DNA of 64,000 nt, taken from Lacinutrix himadriensis (lineage in GTDB: Bacteria > Bacteroidota > Bacteroidia > Flavobacteriales > Flavobacteriaceae). The notes below the pieces were generated by a model. That model was not told the origin of the DNA, searched no databases, and saw only the letters and a program-made list of their open reading frames with translations. Positions 1 to 10,131 of this stretch are shown here, one piece after another. Position numbers and translations under genes: made by a program. Location of the stretch: the NCBI RefSeq assembly GCF_001418105.1, contig NZ_LIQI01000022.1, positions 62,001 through 126,000 of the forward strand, read 5' to 3'. Within the stretch, counting starts at the first letter, position 1. Every line of letters begins with the position of its first letter.

Positions 1-2
1 AT

Positions 3-2180
3 CTGGAAGAATTTAAAGTCCGAATTGTTCTAACGGCACATCCTACGCAATTTTACCCGGGTTCTGTTTTAGGAATTATCACGGATTTAACCGAAGCTGT
101 TAAGGAAAACGACTTGCTTCGTATCAATGATTTATTGGCACAATTAGGAAAAACACCTTTCTTTAAACACGAAAAACCTACACCTTATGATGAGGCAGTA
201 AGTTTAATTTGGTATTTGGAGAATGTATTTTATAAATCCTTCGGAAGCATTTACGATTATATTCAACAAAATATTTTCGACGGAAAACAAATAGATAACG
301 ACATTATAAATATTGGTTTTTGGCCTGGAGGAGATAGAGATGGAAACCCATTTGTAACTCCAGAAATAACACTTAATGTTGCAAAAAGATTACAAGAAAC
401 CGTAATTAAAAATTATTATAGAGACGCAAGAAGGTTAAGACGAAAGCTTACTTTTCATGGTGTGGAAGATAAAATAGCTTCGATTGAAAAAGCCCTTTAT
501 AAAATGATTCTTAATGAAAAATCTAATTTAACCTTAGATCTTTTGGTTTCCGAATTAAAAGAAATTAAACAAATTATAATTGATAAGCATCAGTCGCTTT
601 ATGTAAGCGAAGTGAATAGTTTATTGAATAAGGTTCACCTTTTCGGGTTTCATTTTGCGAATTTAGATATTCGTCAAGATAGCAGAAAGCATGACCAATT
701 CTTTAACGATATGGTGCATGCTTTAATTACAAATGGAAGCGATATTTTTCCGAAAAACTATCACGATTTATCAGAAACCGAGCAAGTACAAATCTTATCT
801 AAAGTAAAAGGAAGTGTAGACCTATCTTTAATAAAAGACGAAGAAACGTTAAAGGCTTTAAACACCATGAAAGCCATCAAAACCATTCAGGATTCTAATG
901 GAGAAAAGGCTGCAAATCGCTATATAATTAGTAACAACCAAACGACATTAAATGTCATGCAATTGTTTGCTATGCTAAAACTAGTTGCTTTTCAAGATGA
1001 ATTAACGGTGGATATTGGACCACTTTTTGAAACAATTACCGATTTACAAAATGCGCCTGCAGTTATGGAAGCGTTATATACCAATCCGGAATACGCCGCT
1101 CATTTAAAAGCTAGAGGGAACAAGCAAACTATTATGCTTGGCTTTAGTGATGGAACAAAAGATGGTGGTTATTTAATGGCAAACTGGGCAATTTATAATG
1201 CCAAAGAAAACCTAACTACCATTTCTAGAAAGTATGGCATAACTGCTATTTTCTTTGATGGTCGCGGTGGACCTCCTGCACGTGGTGGTGGAAAAACGCA
1301 TAATTTCTATGCCTCTTTAGGACCTACTATTGAAGACAAAGAAGTACAATTAACCATACAAGGACAAACGATAAGTTCTAATTTTGGAACCTTAGATTCG
1401 TCGCAATACAACCTAGAACAACTGATTACTTCTGGAATTCACAATAGCTTTAGTGAAAACAGTTTAAGCATGCTTCCTGAAAACAGAGAAGTCATGAACG
1501 ATATTGCCAAACTAAGCTATGATGCCTATGTAAAATTTAAAGCACACCCTAAATTCATTTCTTATTTAGAACACATGAGTACTTTAAAATACTACGCAAA
1601 AACTAATATTGGTAGTCGCCCATCGAAAAGAGGAAAAGCGGAAGGTTTGGTTTTTGAAGATTTAAGAGCCATACCATTTGTAGGATCTTGGAGTCAATTA
1701 AAACAAAATGTACCAGGATTTTTTGGTGTTGGTACTGCATTAAAAAAATATGAAGATGCTGGCGAGTTTGAAAAAGCACAGCACTTATTTAAAACATCCG
1801 ATTTCTTTAAAACATTAATAGAGAATAGTATGATGTCTTTATCTAAATCGTTCTTCGATTTAACGAAATACATGTCTGAAGATCCTGAATACGGAGAATT
1901 TTGGAACGTAATATACAACGAGTATGAAACTTCAAAACGTCTTATTTTAAAACTTACCGGTTATAAAGAATTGATGCAAGAAGAGCCTGCAGGAAAAGCA
2001 TCTATTGCTGTTAGAGAATCTATAGTATTGCCGTTATTAACGATACAACAGTTTGCTTTAAAAAAGATTCAAGAACTTGAAAAAGCCGAAGTTAGAGATG
2101 AAGAGCAACTTAAAATTTATGAAAAAATAGTAACACGTTCCTTATTTGGAAATATAAACGCAAGCCGTAACTCTGCCTAA
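3..2180 (+). CDS. ppc: Phosphoenolpyruvate carboxylase, 5' end missing
   Basis: This enzyme carboxylates PEP to oxaloacetate, refilling the TCA cycle. The frame is already open at the left edge of the window, so the true start lies upstream. About 725 codons are visible, against roughly 850-900 in the family. The catalytic-histidine motif LTAHPTQ is encoded at about nt 33-53, before any usable start codon, which proves the truncation. Further family motifs are FFDGRGGPPARGGG (about nt 1252-1293), IGSRPSKRGKAEG and FVGSWSQ. The C-terminus ends ...NINASRNSA. A strong terminator follows. The next gene is convergent, so ppc appears to end its transcription unit. Identification is secure; only the N-terminus is unseen. 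Confidence 0.96.
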   Translation: MEEFKVRIVLTAHPTQFYPGSVLGIITDLTEAVKENDLLRINDLLAQLGKTPFFKHEKPTPYDEAVSLIWYLENVFYKSFGSIYDYIQQNIFDGKQIDNDIINIGFWPGGDRDGNPFVTPEITLNVAKRLQETVIKNYYRDARRLRRKLTFHGVEDKIASIEKALYKMILNEKSNLTLDLLVSELKEIKQIIIDKHQSLYVSEVNSLLNKVHLFGFHFANLDIRQDSRKHDQFFNDMVHALITNGSDIFPKNYHDLSETEQVQILSKVKGSVDLSLIKDEETLKALNTMKAIKTIQDSNGEKAANRYIISNNQTTLNVMQLFAMLKLVAFQDELTVDIGPLFETITDLQNAPAVMEALYTNPEYAAHLKARGNKQTIMLGFSDGTKDGGYLMANWAIYNAKENLTTISRKYGITAIFFDGRGGPPARGGGKTHNFYASLGPTIEDKEVQLTIQGQTISSNFGTLDSSQYNLEQLITSGIHNSFSENSLSMLPENREVMNDIAKLSYDAYVKFKAHPKFISYLEHMSTLKYYAKTNIGSRPSKRGKAEGLVFEDLRAIPFVGSWSQLKQNVPGFFGVGTALKKYEDAGEFEKAQHLFKTSDFFKTLIENSMMSLSKSFFDLTKYMSEDPEYGEFWNVIYNEYETSKRLILKLTGYKELMQEEPAGKASIAVRESIVLPLLTIQQFALKKIQELEKAEVRDEEQLKIYEKIVTRSLFGNINASRNSA

Positions 2181-2208
2181 CCTAATTATTTTATTGTTAG
2201 TCTAATTA

Positions 2209-2243
2209 AAAAAACCTCGAAACATTACGTTCCGAGGTTTTTT
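2209..2243. terminator. Bidirectional intrinsic terminator between ppc and glnK
   Basis: The arms AAAAAACCTCG (ending at 2219) and CGAGGTTTTTT (2233-2243) pair around a 13-nt loop, with A/T runs on both sides. It lies 28 nt after the ppc stop and beyond the 3' end of the convergent glnK gene, so it can serve both strands. Confidence 0.85.
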
Positions 2244-2385
2244 CTAACAAACAATTAAACTAAACTTAATATTCATACGAACCAACAATATGGGACTTAG
2301 TACCCATTTCATTTTATGAACATCAAAACTTTCTAATTCTTCTTCGTACTGAATATATAAATCTTTAAAAAGAATAATATCCGTA

Positions 2386-2727
2386 CTATCTTAATATCTT
2401 GGAGCCTTTCTCTCCTGTTCTAATTCTGTAAATTTCATTTACTGAAGAGACAAACAACATACCATCACCATCTTCACCAGAGTTTGCAGATTCTAGAATT
2501 GCCTTTATAGTTACCTCTTCAAAATCATCATTAACAATAATGGTCAAATAACATCTTTCTATTTTATTAACCTCATTTGTAATCTGACTTAAAACGGTAC
2601 TTTCTTCTTTATCAATTCCCACTCCTGTAACATCCCAAAAAGAAAAAAAATTGACACCTACATCGTGTAATGCTTCTTTAACAATGGTAAACTTAGATTT
2701 TCTAATAATTGCTTCTACTTTTTTCAT
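2386..2727 (-). CDS. glnK: P-II family nitrogen regulator (GlnK-like)
   Basis: This is a small trimeric signalling protein that normally senses 2-oxoglutarate and ATP/ADP and plugs the AmtB channel. The 113-residue product begins MKKVEAIIRKSKF and ends with the P-II C-terminal motif RIRTGEKG; GDGMLFVSSV matches the B-loop/second half of the fold. The ATG at 2727 is preferred. The upstream TTG at 2742 would add five residues and does not match the usual P-II N-terminus. The T-loop region (VTGVGIDKEES...) is unusual: I see no equivalent of the uridylylated Tyr-51 and the loop looks shortened, so covalent modification of the enterobacterial kind is unlikely. It lies downstream of amtB but behind a terminator-like hairpin, so its level may be uncoupled from amtB. 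Confidence 0.88.
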   Translation of the reverse strand: MKKVEAIIRKSKFTIVKEALHDVGVNFFSFWDVTGVGIDKEESTVLSQITNEVNKIERCYLTIIVNDDFEEVTIKAILESANSGEDGDGMLFVSSVNEIYRIRTGEKGSKILR

Positions 2728-2758
2728 TGTATCTAATTTCAATTTCTTTTAAAACAAA

Positions 2759-2796
2759 AATAATAGTCCTAGGAAATAGTTTCTAGGACTATTATT
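2759..2796 (-). terminator. Strong hairpin terminator between amtB and glnK
   Basis: The arms AATAATAGTCCTAG (2759-2772) and CTAGGACTATTATT (2783-2796) match perfectly, with three more inner pairs. Read on the minus strand, the stem starts 22 nt after the amtB stop and is followed by TTTTTGTTTT. It has the form of an intrinsic terminator or attenuator inside the porin-amtB-glnK unit. Confidence 0.75.
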
Positions 2797-2818
2797 TGAT
2801 TTAAAATAGTATATTTTA

Positions 2819-4123
2819 TTAACCTCTTTCTCTCTTTCCTGGATAAGCAATCTCACCATGTTCGGAAAGATCCAATCCAATTGTTTCTTCTTCCTCGGTA
2901 ACACGAAGACCTAATGTAGATTTTAATATTTTCAAAATAATAAATGATAAAACAATAGCCCAAACAGCATAAGCTAAAACCCCTGTTGCTTGTACACCTA
3001 ATTGACCAAATCCTCCGCCATTAAATAAACCAATTCCAGTATCACCATCTATTCCCCAAAGTCCGATAACTAAAGTTCCCCATGCACCACATACACCATG
3101 CACAGAAGCAGCTCCAATTGCATCATCAATTTTAAGTTTCTTTTCAATAATTTCAATAGAAAAAACAACTATGATACCTCCTATTAATCCGGCAAAAATA
3201 GCTCCTACTGCAGACATATTTCCACAACCAGCAGTAATACTTACTAAACCAGCTAATGCTCCATTTAAGGTTTGTGGTAAATTAGGTTTTCCATACCAAA
3301 TCCATGTAGTAATTAAAGCCCCTAAACCACCTGCTGCTGCAGCTAGATTTGTAACTAAAACAACTGTAGAAGCAGCAGTAGCATCAGCACCACCCCAAGC
3401 AAGTTGTGAACCACCATTAAATCCAAACCATCCTATCCATAGAATAAACACACCTAAAGTTGCAAGAATTTGATTGTGTCCTGGAATAGAAAGTACTTTT
3501 CCATCTACAAATTTTCCAATTCTTGGACCTACCATAAAAGCAGCTACAAGTGCAGCCCAACCACCAACAGAGTGTACAATAGAAGAACCTGCAAAGTCAA
3601 TAAATCCTAGTTCGGTTAACCAACCAGAACCTTGCCATTGCCATCCACCAGCTATTGGATAAATTAAAGCTGTCATTAATATAGAAAATATAGCATAGGT
3701 AGAATACTTAGTTCTTCCTGCAATAGCTCCAGAAACTATAGTTGCAGCTGTTGCGGCAAACATGGTTTGAAAAAATAAATCAGCACCTTCTCCTTGCATT
3801 AATCCGCTCCAGAAAAACCATCCGTTAGAAGTATCTCCATACATTAAAGAATAACCAACTAACCAATATGTTAATGATCCTACACAAATATCAAGCAAGT
3901 TTTTCATTGCTATATTTGCTGCATTTTTTGAGCGCGTCATCCCTGTTTCTACAAGTGTAAAACCAGCCTGCATAAAGAAAACTAAGATACCCGATATTAG
4001 CATCCATAGCATTCCCATATCTGCATTAATAGCAGATACCGCTTCTTCTATATCTTTTGTTGTAGCAGCCACAACTTCTTGCGTTGCGACTAGATTTGGT
4101 AATATTGTTAAAAAATAATCCAT
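2819..4123 (-). CDS. amtB: Ammonium transporter
   Basis: This is an inner-membrane ammonium channel of the Amt/MEP/Rh family, 434 residues. Family residues are visible: the substrate-site aspartate in FIDFAGS (D176), the twin pore histidines in IVHSVGG (H184) and ASVHGVCGAWG (H342), and the TMFAATAATIVSGA segment with the pore phenylalanine region. About eleven hydrophobic helices follow a short polar N-terminus (residues 10-35). The ATG at 4123 is the clear start. It lies 30 nt after a porin gene and ahead of glnK, the classic transporter/P-II pairing. Shared control with the divergent gltBD pair is likely from the inverted repeats in the intergenic region. Confidence 0.96.
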   Translation of the reverse strand: MDYFLTILPNLVATQEVVAATTKDIEEAVSAINADMGMLWMLISGILVFFMQAGFTLVETGMTRSKNAANIAMKNLLDICVGSLTYWLVGYSLMYGDTSNGWFFWSGLMQGEGADLFFQTMFAATAATIVSGAIAGRTKYSTYAIFSILMTALIYPIAGGWQWQGSGWLTELGFIDFAGSSIVHSVGGWAALVAAFMVGPRIGKFVDGKVLSIPGHNQILATLGVFILWIGWFGFNGGSQLAWGGADATAASTVVLVTNLAAAAGGLGALITTWIWYGKPNLPQTLNGALAGLVSITAGCGNMSAVGAIFAGLIGGIIVVFSIEIIEKKLKIDDAIGAASVHGVCGAWGTLVIGLWGIDGDTGIGLFNGGGFGQLGVQATGVLAYAVWAIVLSFIILKILKSTLGLRVTEEEETIGLDLSEHGEIAYPGKRERG

Positions 4124-4153
4124 AATAATTGTTTGTAGTTAGTTATTATTTAA

Positions 4154-5191
4154 TTAAAACTGGTAGATAGCAGCCATTGTAAATGCAGCAAAACTTTTAG
4201 TGCTTTCTAAATCACTATCTGCATATACTTCTTGCGAGTTACTATCTAATCTTAATTCTGGTTTTATCGTTAAAGCTTCATAAGTATAGCTTCCTGTTAA
4301 CGTAAGTGCAAGTACATCTTGATCATCTACAGAAGTATCTGCATCACTTAACCAATCAAAGTATTCTCCTCTTAAACCAATAGAAAATTTATCGGTTGCA
4401 GCAAATTGCGGATAAATAGCAGCTCCCATAAAACCTTCACCATCATTATCTGCATACGCAGCATTTAATCCTAAGTAGAAAGAATCGGAAACATCAAATC
4501 CACCGGTATAATCTATTTCAAAACCTAAAACCTCATTATCATCATAGTAGAAGTTTAAAAATTGTCCGGAATACCCTAATTGCGCACCGAAAGCATAACC
4601 TCCAATATAATTATTGTTCACATCTGTTGGATTCATAACCGCAAGCATTAAGCTAAAATCATCTGATAAAGCAAAGTCTGCCTTTAAACCAACATGAGAA
4701 AACGGTCCGCTAGAAAACAAATACGAAGTACTATAGTTAAAGTTTCCTGTTGGAGAAATTACTTCATAACCTAAGTATGTATTAAAACGACCTAAAGTTA
4801 AAGTAGTACTTTCGGTAACATTCCAGTATGCGTATAATTGATTTAAATTATAACCACCAATTGCAGCATCACCTCTTGGTCCAAAAACTAAATCGGCAAC
4901 AACTCCTGTTTTCTCACCCTCATACTTAGCAATAATATTTGCCATACCTAAAGCAAAACCTGTTTCATCTGCAAACGAAGTTCCAAAAGATTGAAAAGCA
5001 TCACCGTCCGCTCCAAAAATAGCTTTATCACTTGAAGTTAAATTGGATTGATAATAAGCATCTACACTTCCTTCAAAAGAAAACTTCTTTTCTTTTTTCT
5101 CTGTTTCTGTTGCTTTTTCTGTTTCTGTAGCTTCTTGTGCAAAAAAGTATGATGATGATAACACCATAACGGATAGAAATAATTTCTTCAT
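4154..5191 (-). CDS. Outer-membrane beta-barrel porin-like protein
   Basis: The 345-residue secreted protein has a signal peptide (MKKLFLSVMVLSSSYFFAQ). A short low-complexity stretch rich in ATETEK units comes next, then alternating beta-strand sequence ending in the aromatic C-terminus AAIYQF that BAM recognises. It resembles the putative beta-barrel porin (BBP2-like) proteins of Bacteroidota that commonly accompany amt genes. Being the first gene before amtB, separated by 30 nt, it may supply an outer-membrane path for ammonium or other small nitrogen compounds; this is inference from context. A TAGGTTTG promoter box lies 30 nt upstream of the start. Confidence 0.8.
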   Translation of the reverse strand: MKKLFLSVMVLSSSYFFAQEATETEKATETEKKEKKFSFEGSVDAYYQSNLTSSDKAIFGADGDAFQSFGTSFADETGFALGMANIIAKYEGEKTGVVADLVFGPRGDAAIGGYNLNQLYAYWNVTESTTLTLGRFNTYLGYEVISPTGNFNYSTSYLFSSGPFSHVGLKADFALSDDFSLMLAVMNPTDVNNNYIGGYAFGAQLGYSGQFLNFYYDDNEVLGFEIDYTGGFDVSDSFYLGLNAAYADNDGEGFMGAAIYPQFAATDKFSIGLRGEYFDWLSDADTSVDDQDVLALTLTGSYTYEALTIKPELRLDSNSQEVYADSDLESTKSFAAFTMAAIYQF

Positions 5192-5220
5192 AAGTATATA
5201 ATTTAGTTAGTATTCTGACT

Positions 5221-5228
5221 CAAACCTA
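5221..5228 (-). promoter_or_regulatory. Probable -7 promoter box for porin-amtB-glnK
   Basis: On the minus strand this reads TAGGTTTG, an exact TAnnTTTG Bacteroidota -7 element, 30 nt before the porin ATG. No good TTG -33 box sits at the expected 19-nt distance. Instead, a perfect inverted repeat (5241-5268) lies there, consistent with an activator-dependent promoter. Confidence 0.6.
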
Positions 5229-5240
5229 TATAAAAAACAA

Positions 5241-5361
5241 TTTAACCCCTAAATTTTAAGGGGTTAAATATTCATTTTTATGATTAAATCAATTTTAACC
5301 CTATTTTTTATAGGGCAAAATAAAATAAATACACTTTTATTCGTAATTCCATATTTACGAA
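5241..5361. promoter_or_regulatory. Cluster of inverted repeats, candidate nitrogen-control operators
   Basis: Three inverted repeats lie in the 440-bp gap between the divergent porin-amtB and gltBD units. They are TTTAACCCCT (5241-5250) with AGGGGTTAAA (5259-5268); CCCTA (5299-5303) with TAGGG (5311-5315), flanked by TTTT/AAAA; and TTCGTAA (5340-5346) with TTACGAA (5355-5361). The first two share an AACCC-TA core and may be sites for one regulator. The rest of the gap is A+T-rich and has no gene I can support. Confidence 0.5.
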
Positions 5362-5421
5362 AAAGCATTATTTTCATCATTTAAGCTTTTTTATTAAATT
5401 ATATTCAATGTTTCTGTTTTA

Positions 5422-5437
5422 ACGAAAACGTTTTCGT
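5422..5437. promoter_or_regulatory. 16-bp perfect palindrome, possible operator
   Basis: ACGAAAACGTTTTCGT is a perfect palindrome with a central CG, 195 nt upstream of gltB. Palindromes with a central CG are typical of LacI-family operators, but no such regulator gene is in the window. The role is inferred. Confidence 0.4.
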
Positions 5438-5532
5438 AATAAAAGCTTGTTTTTATTAAGTATTATTCATTGCTTATTTATTAGTTATACTACATATTAT
5501 TGCTGAATTTTCATTTAGAACCCACTAAATTA

Positions 5533-5571
5533 TCGATATGAAAAAAGTGTTTACTCCTTTTTTTATATCGA
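5533..5571 (+). promoter_or_regulatory. Long hairpin just upstream of gltB
   Basis: TCGATATGAAAAAAG (5533-5547) pairs with CTTTTTTTATATCGA (5557-5571) around a 9-nt loop, broken only by one G-T wobble. It ends 60 nt before the gltB start. There is no T-run after it on the plus strand, so it is not a standard terminator for gltB. It could be a protein-binding site or mRNA leader structure. Confidence 0.4.
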
Positions 5572-5631
5572 ATAATAGCTTCTATATTAGAGACATAATA
5601 AGGCCTTAAAAGCCTTTAAATTTGAATCATT

Positions 5632-8600
5632 ATGCTAAAAAAACAAGGACTTTATTTACCAGAATTTGAACACGATAATTGTGGTGCAGGATTTATATGT
5701 AGCTTAACAGGAAAACGATCGAACGACATCATCCATAAAGCTCTTGAAATTTTAGTTAAACTAGAACATCGTGGCGCGGTAAGTTCTGATGGTGTAACAG
5801 GTGATGGCGCTGGAATCTTAATCGATATTCCTCATAAATTTTTTAAGATTTTTTGCGAATTTGATCTACCAGAAGCTGGAGAATATGCAACCAGTAATGT
5901 ATTCCTTCCTAGAAAAGAAAACCAACGCCAATATTGTATCGATGTTTTTGAAAAAGAAATTCAAAATCAAGGCCTTAAATTAATAGGCTGGAGAGACGTA
6001 CCTGTGAATAGTGATGTATTAGGTGAAATTGCAAAAGTGACAGAACCTTTTGTAAAACAAATATTTATAGGAAAGGAAAACGATACACAAACCGAAAGAG
6101 AATTCAACATCAAATTATATGCTGCACGAAAAATTGCAGAACATACTATATATGATTCTAAATTATCGGAAGCTAAATTCTTTTACCTACCAAGCTTATC
6201 TACTAAAATCATTATTTTTAAAGGCTTATTAATGCCGGAACATATTAATGAATATTATTTAGATTTATTTAATTCCGCTTTAGACACTAGATTAGCATTA
6301 GTACACCAACGTTTTTCTACCAATACATTCCCTACTTGGGATTTAGCACAGCCATTTAGATACATCTGTCATAACGGAGAAATAAACACCGTAAGAGGTA
6401 ACGTATCTCGTATGTTTTCTCGTGAGGAAATCATGGAAAGCCCATTATTTGGTGATGATATTAAAAAGATTATCCCAACAGTTTTAAGAGGAAAATCAGA
6501 TTCTGCAACCTTAGATATGGTTGTCGAATTATTATTAATGACAGGTCGCTCACTTCCAGAAGCGATGATGATGCTTGTACCTGAAGCTTGGGAGAAAAAC
6601 CCAAATATGTCAGATGCTAAAAAAGCATTTTACGAATACAATTCATGTCTAATGGAACCTTGGGATGGACCAGCTTCTATACCATTTACAGACGGTAATT
6701 TTATTGGCGCTGTTTTAGATAGAAACGGATTGCGTCCTTCACGTTACACCGTTACCAAGCAAGGAAATGTTATCATGTCTTCAGAAACTGGAGTTGTAGA
6801 TATTGCTCCTGAAAACATAGAATTCCATGGTCGTTTAGAGCCAGGAAAAATGTTTTTAGTAAACATGAGCGAAGGTCGTATTGTTAACGATGAAGAGATT
6901 AAAGAAGAAATTGCAGCCAAACATCCTTACAGAAAGTGGTTAGATGAAAATTTAGTACACCTTCGAGATATTGAAGCTAAAGAAGGCCATATTAAATACG
7001 ACGAAATCGAACTTAAAAAACGTGAAGTTGTTTTTGGTTATACCGAAGAAGATTTAAATACCATTATTCGCCCCATGGCACAATTAGGAAAAGAACCTAT
7101 TGGATCTATGGGAAGCGATACTCCTATTGCTATTTTATCGGAAAGACCACAACTAATCTATAACTATTTCAAACAGTTATTCGCTCAAGTTACCAATCCG
7201 CCTTTAGATGGTATTCGTGAAGAATTAATTACAGATATTAGTTTAACACTTGGCAGCGACGTCAACATATTCGACATTAATGCCGAGCATTGTAAGAAAT
7301 TAAAAATTCAGAATCCGGTTATTTCTAAACATGATTTAGATAAAATTAGAGATTATGATACGAATCCCGATTTTAAAATCGAATCTATTTCGATGTTATA
7401 TGAAGTAAATCGCGGATTAAACGAACTGGAAGTTGCACTAGAAAATTTAGTCACTAAAGCTTCCAAAGCGATAGATGAAGGCGCAAATATTATTATTTTA
7501 TCTGATAGATTTGTAGACGAAAATCATGCACCAATTCCTGCGCTTTTAGCTTGTTCTTACGTGAATCATGCTTTACACAAATTAGAAAAACGTTCTCGAA
7601 TTAGCTTAATTATTGAATCTGCAGAACCTCGTGAAGTACATCATTTTGCACTACTATTTGGTTATGGCGCAAGTGCTGTAAATCCATATATTGTAAATGA
7701 AATTGTTCAGAAACAAATCAACAATGCAGATCTTACCGATTTAGAATATTTAGCTGCTATTAAAAATTACAATAAAGCAGTTGGTAAAGGAATTCTGAAG
7801 GTGATGAACAAAATAGGAATTTCCACTTTAAACTCTTATCGTGGTTCTCAATTATTTGAATGTATCGGAATTAAAACTTCAACAGTTGAAAAATATTTTC
7901 CAAATACACCAACGCGTATTCAAGGTATTGGATTAAGAGAAATTGAGCAAGAAATTGTGAAACGTCACAAAAGAGCTTTTCATAAAAATACAGAACCAGA
8001 AATTGAAGTTGGAGGAGAATATCGATGGAGACGCGGACAAGAAAAACACATGTTTAATCCGTTAACCGTTGCGAAACTTCAAGAATCGGTAAGAACCAAT
8101 AAAGCCTCTACTTTTAAGGAGTTTTCAGATTTAGTTAACAACCAATCTAAAAACCTAATGACTATTAGAGGGTTGTTTGAATTTGACCAATTTGACCCAA
8201 TTCCTTTAGAAGAAGTAGAACCTTGGACCGAAATTGTAAAACGTTTTAAAACTGGAGCCATGTCTTATGGTTCTATTAGCAAAGAAGCACATGAAAACTT
8301 AGCCGTTGCCATGAACAGAATTGGAGGAAAATCTAATTCTGGTGAAGGTGGAGAAGATCAAGAACGTTTCTACAAAAGCTCACAAGGAGATTGGAGAAAC
8401 TCGGCAATCAAGCAAGTAGCTTCTGGTCGTTTCGGAGTTACCTCTAACTACTTAACAAGCGCAAGCGAAATTCAAATAAAAATAGCACAAGGTGCAAAAC
8501 CTGGTGAAGGCGGACAATTACCTGGACCTAAAGTAAATCCGGAAATTGCAAAAACAAGAAATTCAACTCCTTATGTAGGATTAATTTCGCCGCCACCACA

Positions 8601-10128
8601 TCACGATATTTATTCAATAGAAGATTTATCCCAATTAATTTACGATGTAAAATCCGCAAACAGAGAAGCTAGAATTAATGTAAAACTAGTATCTGAAATT
8701 GGTGTAGGTACCGTTGCAGCAGGAGTTGCTAAAGCTAAAGCAGATGTTATTCTAATTGCTGGTTTTGATGGAGGAACAGGAGCAACACCTTTAACTTCAC
8801 AAAAACATACAGGTTTACCTTGGGAACTTGGTGTTGCAGAAGCACAACAAACTCTAGTAATGAACGACCTTAGAAATCGTGTAGTTTTAGAGTGTGACGG
8901 ACAATTAAAAACGGGGCGAGATGTAGCCATCGCATGTTTACTTGGAGCAGAAGAATTTGGTTTTGCAACCGCACCTTTAGTAGCTTCCGGATGTATTATG
9001 ATGCGTGTGTGTCATTTAAATACGTGTCCAGTTGGTATCGCAACGCAGAACCCAGACTTACGTAAAAAGTTTAAAGGAAAACCAGAACACGTAGTAAACT
9101 ACATGTATTTTGTAGCACAAGAATTACGTGAGATTATGGCGAAACTCGGATTTAGAACCATCAACGAAATGGTTGGACAATCTCAAAAACTAAATAGAAA
9201 CAAAGCAATTGATCATTATAAATCTTCAGGAATTGACTTAACTCCTATTTTACACAAAGTAGAAGTTGCTGAAGATGTACAATTATATAATACCTATTGT
9301 CAAGACCACAACTTGAATGTGCACTTAGATTTTAAAATTATCAAACAAGCACATCAAGCGTTATTTAGAAGACAAAAAACAAATTTAGAAATGCCTATCA
9401 CAAATATTGATAGAGCAGTTGGTGCCGTAATAAGTAACGAAATTTCAAAAATTTATGGCGCAGACGGCTTACCAGAAGACACTATAAATATTGATTTCAC
9501 AGGTTCTGCAGGACAGAGTTTTGGAGCATTTGCTACCAAAGGTTTAAAGTTTACCGTTCATGGAAACACCAATGATTACCTAGGAAAAGGTTTATCTGGA
9601 GCGAAACTAATCATTAAAGTCCCAGAAAAATGCACCATTGTTCCCGAAGATAATATCATCACAGGAAACGTAACTTTATATGGAGCAACCTCTGGTGAAG
9701 TTTATATAAATGGAAAAGCAGGAGAACGTTTTTGTGTTAGAAATTCTGGTGCAAAAGCAGTTGTAGAAGGTATTGGTGATCACGGTTGTGAGTATATGAC
9801 TGGTGGTGTTGCCGTTATTCTTGGTACTGTTGGTCGAAATTTTGGAGCAGGAATGAGTGGTGGAGTTGCTTATGTTTTAGATGAAGATGAAAACTTCCAA
9901 CAAAACTGCAATTCGGAAGATTTAAATATCGATCCATTAGAAAATGAAGTAGACATCCTTCAGTTGAAAGAATTGATTGAAAATCATCTAGAAGCAACAG
10001 GAAGCCCTTTAGCAGCACGAATTTTAAAAGACTGGAATAATTATCTTCCGAAGTTTAAAAAAGTGTTACCAGAAGAGTACAGACAAGCCTTAGTGAGATT
10101 AGAACAAGAACAATTAGAATTAGCGTAA
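5632..10128 (+). CDS. gltB: Glutamate synthase, large (alpha) subunit
   Basis: This makes glutamate from glutamine and 2-oxoglutarate with reductant passed from GltD. The 1498 residues are of normal length. The N-terminal glutaminase domain carries the nucleophile in DNCGAGF; Cys-17 follows a 16-residue propeptide that is normally removed. Arg/Asn-rich glutaminase motifs ([21 protein letters not shown]) follow. The central synthase/FMN domain includes [20 protein letters not shown] and the 3Fe-4S cluster cysteines in [12 protein letters not shown] (residues 1121, 1127 and 1132). The C-terminal GXGXG beta-helix domain is complete. gltD begins 4 nt after the stop, so the two are co-transcribed and divergent from amtB. 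Confidence 0.98.
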   Translation: MLKKQGLYLPEFEHDNCGAGFICSLTGKRSNDIIHKALEILVKLEHRGAVSSDGVTGDGAGILIDIPHKFFKIFCEFDLPEAGEYATSNVFLPRKENQRQYCIDVFEKEIQNQGLKLIGWRDVPVNSDVLGEIAKVTEPFVKQIFIGKENDTQTEREFNIKLYAARKIAEHTIYDSKLSEAKFFYLPSLSTKIIIFKGLLMPEHINEYYLDLFNSALDTRLALVHQRFSTNTFPTWDLAQPFRYICHNGEINTVRGNVSRMFSREEIMESPLFGDDIKKIIPTVLRGKSDSATLDMVVELLLMTGRSLPEAMMMLVPEAWEKNPNMSDAKKAFYEYNSCLMEPWDGPASIPFTDGNFIGAVLDRNGLRPSRYTVTKQGNVIMSSETGVVDIAPENIEFHGRLEPGKMFLVNMSEGRIVNDEEIKEEIAAKHPYRKWLDENLVHLRDIEAKEGHIKYDEIELKKREVVFGYTEEDLNTIIRPMAQLGKEPIGSMGSDTPIAILSERPQLIYNYFKQLFAQVTNPPLDGIREELITDISLTLGSDVNIFDINAEHCKKLKIQNPVISKHDLDKIRDYDTNPDFKIESISMLYEVNRGLNELEVALENLVTKASKAIDEGANIIILSDRFVDENHAPIPALLACSYVNHALHKLEKRSRISLIIESAEPREVHHFALLFGYGASAVNPYIVNEIVQKQINNADLTDLEYLAAIKNYNKAVGKGILKVMNKIGISTLNSYRGSQLFECIGIKTSTVEKYFPNTPTRIQGIGLREIEQEIVKRHKRAFHKNTEPEIEVGGEYRWRRGQEKHMFNPLTVAKLQESVRTNKASTFKEFSDLVNNQSKNLMTIRGLFEFDQFDPIPLEEVEPWTEIVKRFKTGAMSYGSISKEAHENLAVAMNRIGGKSNSGEGGEDQERFYKSSQGDWRNSAIKQVASGRFGVTSNYLTSASEIQIKIAQGAKPGEGGQLPGPKVNPEIAKTRNSTPYVGLISPPPHHDIYSIEDLSQLIYDVKSANREARINVKLVSEIGVGTVAAGVAKAKADVILIAGFDGGTGATPLTSQKHTGLPWELGVAEAQQTLVMNDLRNRVVLECDGQLKTGRDVAIACLLGAEEFGFATAPLVASGCIMMRVCHLNTCPVGIATQNPDLRKKFKGKPEHVVNYMYFVAQELREIMAKLGFRTINEMVGQSQKLNRNKAIDHYKSSGIDLTPILHKVEVAEDVQLYNTYCQDHNLNVHLDFKIIKQAHQALFRRQKTNLEMPITNIDRAVGAVISNEISKIYGADGLPEDTINIDFTGSAGQSFGAFATKGLKFTVHGNTNDYLGKGLSGAKLIIKVPEKCTIVPEDNIITGNVTLYGATSGEVYINGKAGERFCVRNSGAKAVVEGIGDHGCEYMTGGVAVILGTVGRNFGAGMSGGVAYVLDEDENFQQNCNSEDLNIDPLENEVDILQLKELIENHLEATGSPLAARILKDWNNYLPKFKKVLPEEYRQALVRLEQEQLELA

Positions 10129-10131
10129 ATT

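Noticed and set aside
8640-8930. Long antisense frames inside gltB and many other genes
   Set aside because: They lie wholly within well-supported genes on the other strand, have no family resemblance and follow from the codon bias of the true gene.
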